DNA of 64,000 nucleotides from Pseudoalteromonas sp. MSK9-3 (lineage in GTDB: Bacteria > Pseudomonadota > Gammaproteobacteria > Enterobacterales > Alteromonadaceae): positions 62,001 to 126,000 of the forward strand of contig NZ_MIET01000024.1 in the NCBI RefSeq assembly GCF_003590335.1, in the 5' to 3' direction. Every line of letters starts with the position of its first letter. The first letter of the stretch is position 1. A program made the translations under genes and the position numbers. This document shows positions 1 to 9,928 of the stretch, one piece after another. The notes under the pieces were generated by a model. That model had not been told where the DNA came from and searched no databases. It saw only the letters and a list, made by a program, of their open reading frames with translations.

Positions 1-221
1 TGATCCCAGAACCCTTTATGCTAAATTCATGGCGAACCATGTTAGGTGATTTTGGGCGGATATACGCAAGTAAAACGACTAGAAGCACGCCTGTATCGGT
101 TGTGGCAGCAAAGGGGCATGTTGCGTTAGAAAATATTCAACTTTTACATCGACGTGCTGTAGGTAAACAAGCGAGGGAAGTGATATTTCTTAATTACCGG
201 TTAAGGAAGTCATCGAAGTAG
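1..221 (+). other. Unresolved left edge, possible 3' end of a gene
   Basis: I do not recognise a protein here. One frame enters from the window edge and stops at TGA 47-49. A GTG overlapping that stop opens a tiny frame ending near 129. A third frame is open from the edge to 221 (67 aa from its first ATG at 18) and resembles nothing I know. Because three short frames compete, this may be the end of an upstream gene followed by non-coding or degraded sequence. In related genomes ampDE often lies upstream of pdhR, but I see no AmpE-like sequence. Confidence 0.2.
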
Positions 222-247
222 TGCAGCAAAATAAACGTGTGGCAGGT

Positions 248-721
248 TTATTCAATGGCTGAAATACAGCTTTTACATAACTCTAAATAGGCATGAATGT
301 TGTCGCAGGCCCAGAGTTGTTGGCGTTTTTGTTCTTGTAAAATAACGGTTTTAAACTCAGTAAAGGGTATGTCAGAAAAGTGAGATAGATAATACTCGAA
401 CGCTTTTTTGACCGTTCTGTTATCTAATGCGGCATCACTAATGACGGAGTCGCTTGCATCGATTAACAATCGCGTGCACACAACAAACCGTTCGTTTGGT
501 GCACTCTCTTTTTGAATTCTGGCCATGCGCTCTTTTAGCATTAATTGCTCTTCTTTTGCTAACTCCATAACAATGCCGCCCAAATGCGTTTTTTGGCGAC
601 TTGCGGACTCTAATTTAGCATTGGCACGTTTTAGCTCTCGTTTTATGTTTTCACCTCTAACAAACAGTAAAATCATTAAAAAAACTGAAAAAACGATACC
701 ACCGACGACAGCCATTGACAT
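248..721 (-). CDS. Hypothetical membrane-anchored coiled-coil protein (157 aa)
   Basis: The predicted protein has one N-terminal membrane segment (about residues 4-22, GGIVFSVFLMILLFV). A charged, coiled-coil-like stretch follows (about 25-75, rich in Lys, Glu, Arg and Leu), then a soluble C-terminal half with several Trp, Cys and Phe residues. An AAGG ribosome-binding site lies 7 bases before the ATG, which supports a real gene. I cannot assign a family. It lies convergent with the unresolved left edge and divergent from pdhR, with no operon partner. The topology suggests a cytoplasmic domain tethered to the inner membrane, which is an inference only. Confidence 0.6.
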   Translation of the reverse strand: MSMAVVGGIVFSVFLMILLFVRGENIKRELKRANAKLESASRQKTHLGGIVMELAKEEQLMLKERMARIQKESAPNERFVVCTRLLIDASDSVISDAALDNRTVKKAFEYYLSHFSDIPFTEFKTVILQEQKRQQLWACDNIHAYLELCKSCISAIE

Positions 722-1085
722 AGTGCACCTTTAATTACGTTCAGGGTTTCTCTCATTATTGTTTATAAAGGGGCTTATTACAAAGAGGGACGTAAGCGCA
801 TTAGCGTATAATATCTAGCACGTTTAAAAGTGCTCACGGTGTTTTAAAAACGCTCGACTGGTCAGACCTTTTTTATAACGCTTCTCAAATGTATATTTTT
901 GTATAAAGTTTAGACTCTAGTTTGCGGTTGTTTAAGGCAATAATACGCAGATTTTTGACAGTACAGCTTGATTTTGGTACCGTATTGTCCAAATTTGGTA
1001 TGACCAATTTACCTTTTGGTTTTAATACTCCAACTTACTGATGGTTTCAGCGGTTGGCAATACACCTAAATTCGGCGATTGATTA
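722..1085. promoter_or_regulatory. Upstream region of pdhR
   Basis: This 364-bp gap has no credible gene. It holds the divergent promoters of the minus-strand hypothetical gene and of pdhR. A TTGACA at 955-960 is a good -35 candidate for pdhR; the -10 about 17 bases downstream (near 978-983) is poor. ATTTTGGTAC at 971-980 recurs upstream of lpdA and mdh. A PdhR-type palindrome follows at 994-1009. Confidence 0.55.
994..1009. promoter_or_regulatory. PdhR operator
   Basis: The sequence TTGGT-ATG-ACCAA (995-1007) with flanking A/T matches the E. coli PdhR box (ATTGGTNNNACCAAT) almost exactly. It lies about 80 bases before pdhR and just downstream of a TTGACA -35 candidate. This fits autorepression of the pdhR-aceEF operon, relieved by pyruvate as known for E. 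coli PdhR. Operator identity comes from sequence; the regulation is inferred by homology. Confidence 0.85.
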
Positions 1086-1835
1086 ATGTCTTTAAAGATA
1101 AAAGCAGCTAAGTTATCAGATGTTATTTTGGAACAACTCGAAAACATGATCTTAGAAGGGTCATTGATGCCGGGTGCTAAGTTGCCGCCAGAAAGAGAGC
1201 TTGCCAAACAGTTTGATGTGTCTCGCCCTTCATTACGAGAAGCGATTCAAAAGCTAGAAGCGAAAGGACTGGTTACACGGCGTCAAGGTGGCGGAACGTA
1301 TGTAAAAAATCAATTAGAAGAAGGGCTCACTGATCCATTGTTTGATTTGATCAGTAAACACCCTGAATCTCAATTTGATTTACTTGAGTTTCGTCATGCG
1401 CTGGAAGGTATTGCTGCTTATTACGCCGCATTACGCGGTACCGGCACTGATTTTGAAAAAGTACAACATAGTTTTGATCGTATTGCCTCTGTTCAAGGTG
1501 ATTTAGCACAAACGGCGACCGCGATTAACACATTTCATTTTACCGTAGCAGAAGCGTCACATAATGTGGTGTTACTGCATTTAATGCGCGGAATGCAAAC
1601 GTTATTGGAACAAAATGTATTGCAGAACTTAACGGTTCTAGTACAAAAATCAGATGTCAGTGAGCAGCTGGCTGAACATCGTAAAGTGTTAATGGATGCT
1701 GTGATCAATGGTAATCCAGAGCAAGCACGGTTAGCGAGTAATGCACACTTGGCGTTCATTGAAGAAGCCTTATTACAAGCAGGTAAAGAGCGCTCTCGAA
1801 TAGAGCGAAGCCTAAGACGGACCAAGCAACAGTAA
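1086..1835 (+). CDS. pdhR: Pyruvate dehydrogenase complex repressor PdhR
   Basis: This GntR/FadR-family regulator has an N-terminal winged helix-turn-helix (about residues 8-75, with LPPERELAKQF and SRPSLREAIQKLEAKGL) and an all-helical FCD effector domain (about 95-230). At 249 aa it is close to E. coli PdhR (254 aa), and the HTH is nearly identical, which agrees with the perfect PdhR box upstream. In E. coli it senses pyruvate and represses pdhR-aceEF-lpd and some respiratory genes. It directly precedes aceE by 62 bp in the same direction, so it is probably the first gene of the operon. The ribosome-binding site before the ATG is weak. Confidence 0.95.
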   Translation: MSLKIKAAKLSDVILEQLENMILEGSLMPGAKLPPERELAKQFDVSRPSLREAIQKLEAKGLVTRRQGGGTYVKNQLEEGLTDPLFDLISKHPESQFDLLEFRHALEGIAAYYAALRGTGTDFEKVQHSFDRIASVQGDLAQTATAINTFHFTVAEASHNVVLLHLMRGMQTLLEQNVLQNLTVLVQKSDVSEQLAEHRKVLMDAVINGNPEQARLASNAHLAFIEEALLQAGKERSRIERSLRRTKQQ

Positions 1836-1897
1836 TTAAGTTGGTTTGTTAAAACTGAATAAATAAATTCGTATTTTAAACATAAGGAACACTCCAT

Positions 1898-4564
1898 ATG
1901 TCTGAAGTCAATAAATTTGACGTAGACGCGTTAGAAACCAAAGAGTGGTTGCAAGCGCTTGAGTCGGTAGTAAAAGAAGAAGGTGTAGAGCGCGCTCAGT
2001 TCTTGCTAGAGCAAGTTTTAGAGCAAGCACGTCTTGATGGCGTTGATATGCCAACTGGCATCACGACTAACTATGTAAACACAATTCCAGCTGATAAAGA
2101 GCCAGCTTACCCGGGCGATGTGAACATTGAACGTCGTATTCGCTCTATCGTTCGTTGGAATGCGATTATGATCGTATTACGTGCGTCAAAGAAAGATCTT
2201 GAGCTTGGCGGACATATGGCGTCTTACCAGTCGTCAGCAGCATTTTATGAAATGTGTTTTAACCATTTCTTCCGTGCACCAAATGAAGTCGATGGCGGTG
2301 ATTTAGTTTATTACCAAGGCCATATTTCACCAGGTATTTATGCACGTGCTTTCCTTGAAGGGCGTTTAACTGCTGAGCAACTAGATAACTTCCGTCAAGA
2401 AGTGGATGGAAAGGGGATTTCTTCATACCCTCACCCTAAGCTGATGCCTGAATTCTGGCAGTTCCCAACGGTATCTATGGGCTTAGGTCCAATTGCATCA
2501 ATTTATCAAGCGCGTTTCTTAAAGTACCTTGATGGCCGTGGTATGAAAGATACCTCAGCACAGCGTGTATATGCGTTCTTGGGTGATGGCGAAATGGATG
2601 AGCCAGAATCACGTGGCGCAATCTCGTTTGCTGCGCGTGAGAAGCTAGACAACCTATGTTACTTGATCAACTGTAACCTACAGCGCCTAGATGGGCCAGT
2701 AATGGGTAACGGTAAAATCATTCAAGAGCTAGAGGGCCTATTCAAAGGTGCTGGCTGGAATGTGATCAAGGTTGTTTGGGGATCAGGTTGGGACAAGCTT
2801 CTAGCTAAAGACACAACTGGTAAGTTACTTGAGTTGATGAACGAAACTATCGACGGTGACTATCAAACTTATAAAGCAAAGAATGGCGCGTACGTACGTG
2901 AGCACTTCTTTGGTCGTTACCCTGAAACAGCAGCATTGGTTGCTGATATGACAGATGACGAAATTTTTGCCCTGAAACGTGGTGGACACGAGCCGTCTAA
3001 ATTATTTGCAGCCTTTAAAGCAGCGCAAGAAGAGAAAGGTCGTCCAACGGTTATCCTAGCTAAAACTGTAAAAGGTTATGGCATGGGTGAAGCGGCAGAA
3101 GGTAAAAACATTGCACACCAAGTTAAGAAAATGGACCTAACGCACGTTGAGCATTTACGTTCACGTCTAGGACTAGAGGACTTGGTGACTGACGAACAGC
3201 TTAAAGATTTACCGTATTTAACGGTAGAAGAAGGCTCGAAAGAATATGAGTACCTTCATGCTCGTCGTAAAGCGCTACACGGTTATACTCCGCAGCGTTT
3301 ACCTAACTTTACACAAGCTCTGACACTACCTGAAGTTGATGCGTTTGCGCCATTATTGCAAGAGCAAAAGCGTGACATTTCTACCACAATGGCATTTGTT
3401 CGTGCGCTTAATGTGTTGCTGAAAGACAAGGGTATTGGCAAAAACATCGTGCCAATTATTGCCGATGAAGCACGTACGTTTGGTATGGAAGGTTTATTCC
3501 GTCAAATTGGTATTTATAACCCGCATGGCCAAAATTATACGCCGCAAGACCGTGATATTGTTTCTTACTACAAAGAAGAAACATCAGGTCAGGTATTGCA
3601 AGAAGGTATCAATGAGCTAGGTGCTATGTCTTCATGGGTTGCTGCTGCAACGTCATACAGCACCAGTGATTTGCCAATGATCCCATTCTATATTTATTAC
3701 TCTATGTTTGGTTTCCAACGTGTTGGTGATATGGCATGGATGGCAGGCGATCAGCAAGCTCGTGGTTTCTTATTAGGCGCGACAGCAGGTCGTACAACAC
3801 TAAACGGTGAAGGCTTACAGCATGAAGATGGCCACAGTCATATTCAAGCTGCAACAGTGCCTAACTGTATTTCTTATGACCCAACGTTCGGTTATGAAGT
3901 TGCGGTAATTATGCAAGATGGTATTCGTCGTATGTACGGTCCTGAGCAAGAAAACGTGTTCTACTACTTGACGCTAATGAACGAGAACTATCATCAGCCT
4001 GCAATGCCAGAAGGTGCTGAAGAAGGTATTCGTAAGGGTATCTACAAACTAGAATCTAATACGGGTGAAAAAGCCCATGTTCAGTTACTGGGTTCAGGTA
4101 CTATCTTAAACGAAGTACGTAAAGCGGCTGTTATTCTAAGTGAAGAGTACGGTGTTGCTTCTGATGTTTACTCGGTAACCTCATTCAATGAGTTAGCGCG
4201 TGATGGTCAAGCGGTTGAACGTTTGAACATGCTTAACCCGCAAAACGATGCGCAAGTGCCATATATCGCCACTGTGCTAGGTGACTCACCAGCCATTGCT
4301 GCAACAGATTATATGAAAAACTACGCTGAGCAAGTACGTGCCTTTATGCCAAGCTCTTCTTACAAAGTGTTAGGTACTGATGGCTACGGTCGCTCAGACA
4401 GCCGTGAGAATTTACGTCGTCATTTTGAAGTGAACGCGGGTTACGTTGTGGTTGCTGCGCTAACAGAGCTTGTTAAGCAAGGCAAAGTAGAATCATCAGT
4501 GGTTGTTGAAGCGATTAAGAAATTTGATATCGACACAACAAAAACTAACCCACTTTACGCATAA
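1898..4564 (+). CDS. aceE: Pyruvate dehydrogenase E1 component (homodimeric)
   Basis: This is the thiamine-diphosphate-dependent E1 subunit that decarboxylates pyruvate and transfers the acetyl unit to the lipoyl arm of E2. The ThDP/Mg motif is visible as GDG at residues 229-231 followed by NCN at 258-260. Length (888 aa) matches the homodimeric proteobacterial AceE (887 aa in E. coli), not the alpha/beta type. AAGGA lies 9 bases before the ATG. It is followed after 11 bases by aceF, so the two are cotranscribed. No truncation or frame disruption is seen. Confidence 0.98.
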   Translation: MSEVNKFDVDALETKEWLQALESVVKEEGVERAQFLLEQVLEQARLDGVDMPTGITTNYVNTIPADKEPAYPGDVNIERRIRSIVRWNAIMIVLRASKKDLELGGHMASYQSSAAFYEMCFNHFFRAPNEVDGGDLVYYQGHISPGIYARAFLEGRLTAEQLDNFRQEVDGKGISSYPHPKLMPEFWQFPTVSMGLGPIASIYQARFLKYLDGRGMKDTSAQRVYAFLGDGEMDEPESRGAISFAAREKLDNLCYLINCNLQRLDGPVMGNGKIIQELEGLFKGAGWNVIKVVWGSGWDKLLAKDTTGKLLELMNETIDGDYQTYKAKNGAYVREHFFGRYPETAALVADMTDDEIFALKRGGHEPSKLFAAFKAAQEEKGRPTVILAKTVKGYGMGEAAEGKNIAHQVKKMDLTHVEHLRSRLGLEDLVTDEQLKDLPYLTVEEGSKEYEYLHARRKALHGYTPQRLPNFTQALTLPEVDAFAPLLQEQKRDISTTMAFVRALNVLLKDKGIGKNIVPIIADEARTFGMEGLFRQIGIYNPHGQNYTPQDRDIVSYYKEETSGQVLQEGINELGAMSSWVAAATSYSTSDLPMIPFYIYYSMFGFQRVGDMAWMAGDQQARGFLLGATAGRTTLNGEGLQHEDGHSHIQAATVPNCISYDPTFGYEVAVIMQDGIRRMYGPEQENVFYYLTLMNENYHQPAMPEGAEEGIRKGIYKLESNTGEKAHVQLLGSGTILNEVRKAAVILSEEYGVASDVYSVTSFNELARDGQAVERLNMLNPQNDAQVPYIATVLGDSPAIAATDYMKNYAEQVRAFMPSSSYKVLGTDGYGRSDSRENLRRHFEVNAGYVVVAALTELVKQGKVESSVVVEAIKKFDIDTTKTNPLYA

Positions 4565-4575
4565 GAGGTTTAATC

Positions 4576-6468
4576 ATGACAATCGAAATTCATGTTCCTG
4601 ACATTGGCGCGGATGAGGTTGAAGTAACCGAGATCCTAGTAAGTGTGGGTGATACAGTAAGTGAAGATCAATCTTTGCTTACCGTTGAAGGTGATAAAGC
4701 TTCTATGGAAGTGCCTTCTGCACATGCTGGCGTAGTGAAAGAAATAAAAATTTCAGAAGGCGATACGGTTGCAACCGGGTCGTTAATTATGGTCTTTGAA
4801 AGTCAAGGTGCAGCGTCTGCTGCTCCTGCGGCTGAAGTAGCGACGCCTGCTGTGGTGGCAGAAGTCGCAGCCCCAGCTGCTAGCGCAGAGCTAAAAGAAG
4901 TCCATGTACCAGATATTGGTGGTGATGAAGTTGAAGTGACCGATATTATGGTTGCTATTGGCGACACAGTTAGCGAAGACCAATCAATTTTAAACGTAGA
5001 GGGCGATAAGGCCGCTATGGAAGTACCAGCGCCATTTGCGGGTACTGTTAAAGAGATCAAAGTGAACGTTGGCGATAAAGTATCAACGGGCAGCTTAGTG
5101 TTTGTTTTCGAAACGGCCGGTTCAGCGCCAGTTGCAGCCCCTGCGGTTGAAGCAGCAGCGCCTGCTGCACCAGTAGCCAGTGCCAACAAAGAAGTGAATG
5201 TTCCTGATATTGGTGGCGACGAAGTTGAAGTGACCGATATTATGGTCGCGGTTGGCGATACAGTCAGCGAAGACCAATCAATCTTAAACGTAGAGGGCGA
5301 TAAAGCCGCTATGGAAGTACCTGCACCATTTGCTGGTACAGTGAAAGAGATTAAAGTAAACGTTGGCGATAAAGTATCAACGGGTTCATTGGTATTTGTA
5401 TTTGAAGTAGCAGGCAGTGCGCCAGTTGCAGCACCTGTTGCGCAAGCAACGCCAGCACCTTCTTCACCAGCACCTGCAGCTAAGCCTGCATCAGCGCCAG
5501 CGGCTTCTAATGTTAAAGAAGAATTTGAAGCGAACGCATCTTATGCGCATGCCTCTCCGGTAGTGCGTCGTTTAGCGCGTGAGTTCGGTGTAAACCTAGC
5601 GCGTGTTAAAGGCACTGGCCGTAAAGGACGTGTGGTTAAAGAAGATGTACAGAACTATGTGAAAGAGCTGGTTAAGAAAGTTGAATCAGGTCAAATCTCT
5701 AACAACAACTCTGGTGGTGGTGAGCTTGGTCTTATCCCTTGGCCAAAAGTTGACTTTGCTAAATTTGGTGAAGTAGAAGAGAAGAAACTATCTCGTATTC
5801 AGAAAATTTCAGGTGCAAACCTGCATCGTAACTGGGTGCAAATTCCACACGTAACCCAATTTGATGAAGCGGATATCACAACGCTTGAAGCATTCCGTAA
5901 AGAACAGAATGTCTTAGCAGAGAAGAAAAAGCTTGGCGTTAAGATCACTCCACTTGTGTTTGTGATGAAAGCGGCAGCCAAAGCGTTGGAAGAGTTCCCA
6001 ACGTTTAACTCATCACTGTCGCAAGATGGTGAAAGCTTAATTCTGAAGAAATATGTCAATATTGGTGTTGCGGTTGATACGCCAAATGGCTTGGTTGTTC
6101 CAGTGTTTAAAGATGTGAACAACAAAGGCATTATTGAGCTATCACGTGAGTTGATGGATATTTCTAAGAAAGCCCGAGATGGTAAGTTAACCGCACCAGA
6201 CATGCAGGGCGGCTGTTTCACAATTTCAAGCTTGGGTGGTATTGGTGGTACGGCATTTACTCCTATCGTCAATGCACCTGAAGTCGCTATCTTAGGGGTT
6301 TCTAAATCAGAAATGAAACCTAAGTGGAATGGTAAAGAATTTGAGCCGCGCTTAATGGTGCCGCTAAGTTGTTCATATGATCACCGTGTAATTGACGGTG
6401 CATTGGCAGCACGCTTTACTGTGACACTCGCTAACTACTTAAGCGATATCCGTCAGTTAGTAATGTAA
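4576..6468 (+). CDS. aceF: Dihydrolipoyllysine acetyltransferase, E2 of pyruvate dehydrogenase
   Basis: E2 core of the complex, moving acetyl groups from E1 to CoA. Three lipoyl domains are present, each with a GDKA(S/A)MEV lipoylation site (Lys41, Lys145, Lys243), separated by Ala/Pro/Val-rich swinging linkers. A peripheral-subunit-binding domain follows (about 328-366, [13 protein letters not shown] and [11 protein letters not shown]), then the catalytic domain with DHRVIDG near His603. At 630 aa it equals the three-lipoyl E. coli AceF. Lipoyl domains 2 and 3 are almost identical (three differences in about 80 residues), which suggests recent duplication or gene conversion. A hairpin terminator follows immediately. 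Confidence 0.97.
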   Translation: MTIEIHVPDIGADEVEVTEILVSVGDTVSEDQSLLTVEGDKASMEVPSAHAGVVKEIKISEGDTVATGSLIMVFESQGAASAAPAAEVATPAVVAEVAAPAASAELKEVHVPDIGGDEVEVTDIMVAIGDTVSEDQSILNVEGDKAAMEVPAPFAGTVKEIKVNVGDKVSTGSLVFVFETAGSAPVAAPAVEAAAPAAPVASANKEVNVPDIGGDEVEVTDIMVAVGDTVSEDQSILNVEGDKAAMEVPAPFAGTVKEIKVNVGDKVSTGSLVFVFEVAGSAPVAAPVAQATPAPSSPAPAAKPASAPAASNVKEEFEANASYAHASPVVRRLAREFGVNLARVKGTGRKGRVVKEDVQNYVKELVKKVESGQISNNNSGGGELGLIPWPKVDFAKFGEVEEKKLSRIQKISGANLHRNWVQIPHVTQFDEADITTLEAFRKEQNVLAEKKKLGVKITPLVFVMKAAAKALEEFPTFNSSLSQDGESLILKKYVNIGVAVDTPNGLVVPVFKDVNNKGIIELSRELMDISKKARDGKLTAPDMQGGCFTISSLGGIGGTAFTPIVNAPEVAILGVSKSEMKPKWNGKEFEPRLMVPLSCSYDHRVIDGALAARFTVTLANYLSDIRQLVM

Positions 6469-6473
6469 TTTGC

Positions 6474-6508
6474 TGTCCCGCCTCATAAATAGGCGGGACA
6501 TCTTTTTG
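6474..6508 (+). terminator. Terminator or attenuator between aceF and lpdA
   Basis: A perfect 9-bp GC-rich stem (TGTCCCGCC 6474-6482, GGCGGGACA 6492-6500) with a 9-base loop is followed by TCTTTTTG. It begins 6 bases after the aceF stop. It should end much of the pdhR-aceEF transcript, so lpdA is likely also read from its own promoter in the rest of the gap. Confidence 0.85.
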
Positions 6509-6543
6509 TGTGAATGATACAATTTTTAAACTCTCTCTGCCTT

Positions 6544-6598
6544 GTACCAAATATTGAGTATGTGGCAGGCATTTTGGTACGGATACTCTTTTTGAGTA
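6544..6598. promoter_or_regulatory. Inverted repeats upstream of lpdA
   Basis: GTACCAAAT (6544-6552) and ATTTTGGTAC (6571-6580) form a near-perfect inverted repeat about 18 bases apart. The ATTTTGGTAC core also occurs upstream of pdhR (971-980) and, inverted, upstream of mdh (17375-17384). A small hairpin, TACTC-TTTTT-GAGTA (6584-6598), follows. The arms contain TTGGT/ACCAA, which is also the PdhR half-site, so they may bind PdhR or another regulator; this is inferred. Confidence 0.45.
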
Positions 6599-6631
6599 CA
6601 GTCCCGTTCGAATAATAGTTAAGGTAATAAC

Positions 6632-8056
6632 ATGAGCAACGAAATCAAAACTCAAGTTGTTGTACTAGGCGGTGGTCCTGGTGGTTACTCAGCAGCATTC
6701 CGTGCTGCGGATCTAGGTTTAGACGTTACACTAATTGAATCTCGCAACACTCTAGGTGGTGTATGCTTGAACGTTGGTTGTATCCCTTCAAAAGCATTAC
6801 TTCACGTTGCTAAAGTCATTGATGATGCAGCTGAAATGTCTTCACACGGTGTTACATTTGGCGCGCCGCAAATTGACTTAGATAAAATCCGTACATGGAA
6901 AGAGTCTGTGATCGGTCAGTTGACTGGTGGCCTAGACGGCATGGCTAAAATGCGTAAAGTAAGCGTAGTGAGTGGCTATGGTAAATTTACCGGCTCTAAT
7001 ACGATTGCAGTTGAAGGCGAAGCGGGTACTACGACAGTAACTTTTGACAACGCTATTATCGCAGCCGGTTCTCAACCAGTTAATCTACCTTTCATCCCAG
7101 AAGATGATCGTGTAATAGATTCTACTGGTGCATTAGAGCTTAAAGACGTACCAGAGAAACTACTTGTTTTAGGTGGTGGTATCATCGGTCTTGAGATGGG
7201 TACGGTTTATCGTGCACTAGGCTCTCAAATTGATGTGGTTGAATTTGCTGATCAGCTAGTACCTGCTGCAGACAAAGATATCATTAAAATTTACCAACGC
7301 TACGTGAAAGACAAGTTTAACGTGATGTTGTCGACTAAAGTTGTTGCTGTAGAAGCGAAAGACGATGGTCTATATGTGACGTTTGAAGGTAAAAAAGCAC
7401 CTGCAGAACCAGTACGTTATGACAAAGTATTAGTGGCTGTTGGCCGTACGCCAAATGGTAAGCTGTTAGATGCTGATAAAGCGGGCGTCAATGTTGATGA
7501 GCGTGGCTTTATTAATACTGATAAGCAAATGCGTACCAACGTGAATAACATCTTCGCAATCGGTGATGTTGTTGGTCAGCCAATGCTTGCACACAAAGCG
7601 GTGCATGAAGCGCATGTTGCTGCTGAAGTGATTTCAGGTCAGAAGCACTTCTTCGACCCTAAATGTATTCCTTCAATTGCATACACAGATCCTGAGATTG
7701 CATGGGTTGGTGTTACTGAAAGAGAAGCAAAAGAGCAAGGCCTTAGCATTGAAACTGCGGTATTCCCGTGGGCTGCATCTGGTCGTGCTATCGCTTCTGC
7801 GCGCACTGAAGGTTCTACAAAGCTTATCTTTGATAAAGAATCTGGTCGTGTTATCGGTGGTGCAATGGTCGGTATTAATGCCGGTGAAATGTTAGGTGAA
7901 ATTGGCCTAGCCGTTGAAATGGGCGCGGATGGTGAAGACCTTGCGCTAACAATTCATGCTCACCCGACATTGAATGAGTCTATTGGACTTGCAGCTGAAA
8001 TATTTGAAGGGTCAATCACTGACTTACCAAATAAAAAAGCAGTAAAGAAAAAGTAA
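6632..8056 (+). CDS. lpdA: Dihydrolipoamide dehydrogenase (E3)
   Basis: FAD- and NAD-dependent E3, shared by the pyruvate and 2-oxoglutarate dehydrogenase complexes and usually the glycine cleavage system. Visible: the N-terminal FAD-binding GGGPGG (about 13-18), the redox-active disulfide GGVCLNVGC (Cys45/Cys50), the NAD-binding GGGIIGLEMG near 182-191, and the C-terminal His-Glu active-site motif HAHPTLNES. Length 474 aa equals E. coli Lpd. AAGG lies 8 bases before the ATG. A terminator-like hairpin and its own upstream repeats separate it from aceF, which suits an enzyme also needed outside the pyruvate complex. Confidence 0.97.
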   Translation: MSNEIKTQVVVLGGGPGGYSAAFRAADLGLDVTLIESRNTLGGVCLNVGCIPSKALLHVAKVIDDAAEMSSHGVTFGAPQIDLDKIRTWKESVIGQLTGGLDGMAKMRKVSVVSGYGKFTGSNTIAVEGEAGTTTVTFDNAIIAAGSQPVNLPFIPEDDRVIDSTGALELKDVPEKLLVLGGGIIGLEMGTVYRALGSQIDVVEFADQLVPAADKDIIKIYQRYVKDKFNVMLSTKVVAVEAKDDGLYVTFEGKKAPAEPVRYDKVLVAVGRTPNGKLLDADKAGVNVDERGFINTDKQMRTNVNNIFAIGDVVGQPMLAHKAVHEAHVAAEVISGQKHFFDPKCIPSIAYTDPEIAWVGVTEREAKEQGLSIETAVFPWAASGRAIASARTEGSTKLIFDKESGRVIGGAMVGINAGEMLGEIGLAVEMGADGEDLALTIHAHPTLNESIGLAAEIFEGSITDLPNKKAVKKK

Positions 8057-8073
8057 GCTTTTGCTTTTAAAGT

Positions 8074-8102
8074 AAAAAACCCAGCATTAGCTGGGTTTTT
8101 TT
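8074..8102 (+). terminator. Rho-independent terminator of lpdA
   Basis: CCCAGC (8080-8085), loop ATTA, GCTGGG (8090-8095), flanked by an A-run upstream and seven T's downstream. The A/T symmetry means it may also end the convergent minus-strand outer-membrane protein transcript. Confidence 0.92.
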
Positions 8103-8127
8103 ATGTATACGATACAATCATAAACAT

Positions 8128-8781
8128 TTAGAAAACATAATGATAAGTTAGTCCGATATGATTACCATCTATACTTGGAACATCAACAGTATTGACGGTC
8201 TCATTGATACTCATGCCAAACGCTCTATCTAAAGTGACCTTATCAGCGTTATAAGATATTGATACGATTCTTAATTCAACCCAGCTATTTGGGTTTTCAA
8301 ATTGGTAACCAACAGAAGCAACTAAACCTGCTGACGACTCAAATGAGGTTTTTGCATCTATCATGCTCCCCATCTCAACCTCAAATTCCGTATTTAAATG
8401 GTAAGTAATACCTACACCTACTTTAAATGCGTCATTAATTTGATAATAAGGAATAATATCGAGTGCCCATCGAGAAAAGCTGATATCGGCATTGTCTGCA
8501 TTATCAGAGTCGAAATGGTAACCAAGGTTAGTTTGTAAAGACCAAAGGTTATTGAATGTGTACTTAGCGCCAGCACCGAGATTAATTAGACCACCAGCTT
8601 TAATACTTTGACTTGGGCCATTTTCATACTCTAAATCAATTAACTCATCACCACCTGTGGTGATCCCAGCATAAACTGAGTAAGCTAGGTTATTCTCAAT
8701 AGGAAGAGAAGTATTTTCTGCTGCATTGATGTTAAAGGCAAAAGGAAGTAGTGCACACGCTGCAAAACTTTGTAATTTCAC
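8128..8781 (-). CDS. Outer-membrane beta-barrel protein
   Basis: The mature part consists of alternating amphipathic strands and ends in an aromatic residue (HYVF), typical of outer-membrane barrels of the OmpW/OmpA-barrel size. I prefer the GTG start at 8781-8779 (217 aa). It gives a short signal peptide beginning VKLQSFAACALLPFAF and ending near INA-AEN, and AAGAA lies upstream. The longer ATG reading from 8817 adds twelve residues and has no ribosome-binding site. Its ligand cannot be read from sequence. It is monocistronic and convergent with lpdA. Confidence 0.75.
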   Translation of the reverse strand: MKLQSFAACALLPFAFNINAAENTSLPIENNLAYSVYAGITTGGDELIDLEYENGPSQSIKAGGLINLGAGAKYTFNNLWSLQTNLGYHFDSDNADNADISFSRWALDIIPYYQINDAFKVGVGITYHLNTEFEVEMGSMIDAKTSFESSAGLVASVGYQFENPNSWVELRIVSISYNADKVTLDRAFGMSINETVNTVDVPSIDGNHIGLTYHYVF

Positions 8782-8886
8782 GATATATATTCTTGTGTAA
8801 TTGTAAAGGATTGGCATTGTAAAGGGTACGGATAGGAAATCAATACACAGTGCCTACAACACTGTGTATTATCATGTTGAAGTGTA

Positions 8887-9276
8887 TTATTTTTTCTTTC
8901 TATACTTCACGAGTTCATAATCGAACTCATCGGGGTATACGATTAAGCCATCTTGATCTGGGATGGGGAACACTGCGATAGCAAGTTCGTCTTCTGCTAG
9001 GCCGTCAGTCCATTTAGCATGCCATTTCTTAAGTGATATTGACTGAGGTTTACAGTCTTGCCAGTCGCCAGTAGCCCATAATGTGGCAAACTCTTCATTA
9101 GGCCAAATAGGCACACAATCCTCATCATCACTATTTAGCATAACGCAACCGTGTTCATCAGTTAGGATCCATACCAGTTCTGTGCTTGAGACTTCTTTGA
9201 TTAAGTATTTGTAACGTTGTGTATTGTCATTGCTGAGAATAGAGTTCATGCGTTGTTGATCAATAGAGTGTGTCAT
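8887..9276 (-). CDS. DUF2750 domain protein
   Basis: A 129-aa soluble acidic protein that matches the pattern of DUF2750: an RYKYLIKEV segment (about 21-29), VWILTDEHG (about 35-43), and a conserved VPIWPNEEFATLWATGDW block (about 54-71). The family is widespread in gammaproteobacteria and has no established biochemical function. It lies between a GNAT gene and an outer-membrane protein gene on the same strand; the gap to the GNAT gene is 40 bp, so cotranscription is possible. No signal peptide or membrane segment is seen. Confidence 0.75.
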   Translation of the reverse strand: MTHSIDQQRMNSILSNDNTQRYKYLIKEVSSTELVWILTDEHGCVMLNSDDEDCVPIWPNEEFATLWATGDWQDCKPQSISLKKWHAKWTDGLAEDELAIAVFPIPDQDGLIVYPDEFDYELVKYRKKK

Positions 9277-9316
9277 GACATACCTCTTTTAAATAGTTGT
9301 GTGCTGATATTCATCA

Positions 9317-9859
9317 TTATTTTAAGCTTTTGCGATACAGTACGGCATCATGATCGCCACGAGGGTCGTTGTAAATATAGTTTTTGATATATTTCATTCC
9401 AATGTTTTTCATGACTTTTAAAGAACCATGATTTTCCACAAGGGCCGTTGCAGAAAGTGCTTCTAACTCAGGGTGCACTTTACAAATGGTATTGGCAACT
9501 TGTTGAGCAGCCTCTGTTGCATATCCTTTGCCCCAAGATGATTGCTTAAAGCGCCAGCCTAGCTCTAAATCTAACGTATTACTATCACCTTCAAAGAACC
9601 CCATAGGTCTTACTAGGATCCATCCTATAAATTCGTTATTTGACAATAGGCTGGTATGCCAAAGCCCCCAGCCTTTTGCTTTATTTGTAAACGAGATTAA
9701 TCGAGGAATATAAGTCTCTTGTATATCGGCCATTGAATTGGCGATGCCACCGTTAATGTGTGCCATAACAGCAGGATCTTGATCAAGTTCAAATAGTAAT
9801 TGGGCGTCGTCTTGCGTCATAAGGCGAAAATGTAATCTTGCAGAGTTTTGAATATTCAT
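9317..9859 (-). CDS. GNAT-family N-acetyltransferase (RimJ/RimL type)
   Basis: A 180-aa GNAT domain: N-terminal RLHFRLMTQDDAQLLFEL, a central LELGWRFKQSSWGKGYATEAAQ that provides the acetyl-CoA pyrophosphate-binding loop (about 97-118), and the C-terminal NHGSLKVMKNIGMKYI typical of the Acetyltransf_3 (RimJ/RimL-like) subfamily. Such enzymes acetylate protein N-termini or small amines; the substrate is not predictable. It is divergent from tapT, with only about 70 bp between the two starts. Confidence 0.85.
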   Translation of the reverse strand: MNIQNSARLHFRLMTQDDAQLLFELDQDPAVMAHINGGIANSMADIQETYIPRLISFTNKAKGWGLWHTSLLSNNEFIGWILVRPMGFFEGDSNTLDLELGWRFKQSSWGKGYATEAAQQVANTICKVHPELEALSATALVENHGSLKVMKNIGMKYIKNYIYNDPRGDHDAVLYRKSLK

Positions 9860-9928
9860 CGAGGCTCCTTACTGTTTTTATATCTGAATTTTATTACAAT
9901 ACACGCTTGATTGTTTTGAGGGTATCTA

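Noticed and set aside
4803..5189. 128-aa minus-strand frame within aceF
   Set aside because: Shadow of the Ala/Pro/Val-rich linkers and lipoyl domains; low-complexity Ser/Thr/Ala composition.
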